Source: Ophiura sarsii
Lineage: Eukaryota > Echinodermata > Ophiuroidea > Amphilepidida > Ophiuridae
Length of the DNA: 64,000 nucleotides
Reading direction: 5' to 3'
Assembly (NCBI GenBank): GCA_035610835.1
Contig: CM069442.1
Coordinates: 61,543,431-61,607,430 of the forward strand
Below, one piece after another: positions 43,101-46,100 of the stretch. A program made the translations under genes and the position numbers. The notes under the pieces are model-generated. The model saw only the letters and a list, made by a program, of their open reading frames with translations, was not told where the DNA came from and ran no database searches. Position 1 is the stretch's first letter; each line of letters starts with the position of its first letter.

Positions 43101-46100
43101 TTAGACAAGGCAATGCACGCACGCTGATGTTGATATGTGAATAGTGGCACACCTGCAGGTGCTAGTGTGAGCATGTCAACATTTGCGCAAGTGCATTGAT
43201 TTGTCTGATTTTTCGAGAAACAAAACATTTGCATGTATTGACCTAATTCGTACACGACACTTACAAATCAAAATTCACAATTTGAGCATAATTTTGATAC
43301 ATGTAATAACGAATGATAACATGTTAATAAGTTTGGTAACACCTGCAGTGAAAATCGGCGAACCCATGATTCCTGAACAACGAATAAAAATGAAGCGTGC
43401 AATGCGTGCATTAAATAGCGCACACGCAGAGTCCATTAGACACTTTCAATGTACTCCACATATTTTAGTTTCATGCTTTCTGATTAGTTTGACACTACTA
43501 TAAAGAGTGTATGAATTAAGTTTTAACCATCTTTTTCCCACCAGGATTTCAACTATGACTACCTCAATTGTCTAGAGTTGGCTGTGGAAGTTGGATGCTG
43601 CAAATACCCTCCCTCTGTAGCCCTAAAACACATATGGGATGATAACAGGGCATCATTGGTTGAGATGATTAATCAGGTACGTTTAGGGTTAGCCATTGAA
43701 TGCTGTAAGTATCCTCCCTCTGTAGCCCTAAAACACATATGGGATGATAACAGGGCATCATTGGTTGAGATGATTAATCAGGTAGGTTTAGGGTTCGCCA
43801 TTGAATGCTGTAAGTATCCTCCCTCTGTAGCCCTAAAACACATATGGGATGATAACAGGGCATCATTGGTTGAGATGATTAATCAGGTACGTTTAGGGTT
43901 AGCCATTGAATGCTGCAAGTACCCTCCCTCTGTAGCCCTTAAACACATATGGGATGATAACAGGGCATCATTGGTTGAGATGATTAATCAGGTACGTTTA
44001 GGGTTAGCCATTGAATGCTGTAAGTATCCTCCCTCTGTAGCCCTAAAACACATATGGGATGATAACAGGGCATCATTGGTTGAGATGATTAATCAGGTAC
44101 GTTTAGGGTTAGCCATTGAATGCTGTAAGTATCCTCCCTCTGTAGCCCTAAAACACATATGGGATGATAACAGGGCATCATTGGTTGAGATGATTAATCA
44201 GGTACGTTTAGGGTTAGCCATTGAATGCTGCAAGTACCCTCCCTCTGTAGCCCTTAAACACATATGGGATGATAACAGGGCATCATTGGTTGAGATGATT
44301 AATCAGGTACGTTTAGGGTTAGCCATTGAATGCTGTAAGTATCCTCCCTCTGTAGCCCTAAAACACATATGGGATGATAACAGGGCATCATTGGTTGAGA
44401 TGATTAATCAGGTACGTTTAGGGTTAGCCATTGAATGCTGTAAGTATCCTCCCTCTGTAGCCCTAAAACACATATGGGATGATAACAGGGCATCATTGGT
44501 TGAGATGATTAATCAGGTAGGTTTAGGGTTCGCCATTGAATGCTGCAAGTACCCTCCCTCTGTAGCCCTTAAACACATATGGGATGATAACAGGGCATCA
44601 TTGGTTGAGATGATTAATCAGGTACGTTTAGGGTTAGCCATTGAATGCTGTAAGTATCCTCCCTCTGTATCCTTGAAATACATATCGTCAGCTTGCTTCG
44701 ATAATTGCCAAACTCACTTTTCAGCGAAATTGAGCTTTTTGCATAAATCATGACTTACATTATGCACATGCTGTAATAATGCCTAAGTCATTGACCAATC
44801 AACAGTGTTGATAAATGCACAATTTCAATTCTACCTAAGTCAGCCTTGTGCCAAGTTGGTGGCATATGCACCTCAATACTCCTTTGTAGTTATTGAATTA
44901 AGTATGTTTCAGAATCATTGTAAGATGCTCACCATTCTTATTTCTTATAACTTGCCATCTTTATTCACGTTTCCATATACAGGTCCATCAGGGTATAAAA
45001 GGTTTTGTCCATGACAAAGAACGTGCGGAGCCTATCGAGGGCGCTACTATTGTGATAGATGATCGTGAACATCACGCCACCACGCACAAAGATGGAGATT
45101 TCTGGAAAATTCTGCTGCCCGGCAGCTATCAAGTGACAATTAAGGCAGAAGGTTATGCGCCCAAAACAAACTTAATACATGTGCAAGAAGGAAAAGCTAC
45201 AGAAGTACACGTTCAATTGAAATACGACAAGAGGATCATGGGATTGCCACCGGTCATTTTTGTAGTAGTGACAGGTGAGTTTTAGCCAATAGCTATTTTC
45301 TTTTATCCCCCCTACCCACCCCACTCATTCAAAAACTGTACCTCTATCTTGTTACATTTCACAAATGAATGTTGGCCCAAATTCTGAAAACACCCATGTA
45401 TAATAACAGGGATGCAAGACTTGGCCCCAAAAAAAATCTGGAAACAAAATAATGATAATATTTTCTTTTTTAAATCTCTTTTTTTTCTTTTCATTTTTCA
45501 TCCCCCCCCCCCTTTCGGATTGCCACCGGTCATTTTTGTAGTAGTGACAGGTGAGTTTTAGCCAATAGCTATTTTCTTTTATCCCCCCTACCCACCCCAC
45601 TCATTCCACAAAACTGTACCTTTATCTTGTTACATTTCACAAGGGTACGTTGGCCCAAATTCTGAAAACACCCATGTATAATAACAGGGATGCAAGACTT
45701 AGCCCAAAGAAAATCTGGAAACAAAATAATGATAATATTTTCTTTTTTAAATCTCTTTTTTTTTCATTTTTCATTCCCCCCCCCCCCCCCCCCCTTCGGA
45801 ATCGTATTATGATATTTCAGCATAAAAAGAGGCATACATGACTATTTACTTCATAAAACTATAACCATATAGGAGATGCACCATTTTTCTCTTGAAAGAG
45901 CTGACACATTTATCTTTTCAACTGTCTCATCCCAGGTGTTATAGTGCTCCTACTCATTATCCTCATCATATTTTTTATAATGAAAATCTACCGCAACTCC
46001 ACCTCGGCCAAAATGAAGCGTGGTTTCTACCGACTGGACGGCGAGAAGATGTACCAGGAGGAGTACAACGACCGCGTCGCACTCCGAGATTTCAACTCCA

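Noticed and set aside
43577..44690. CRISPR-like look of a regular array
   Set aside because: Units are contiguous 105-bp copies without unique spacers, derived from a coding exon in an animal gene.
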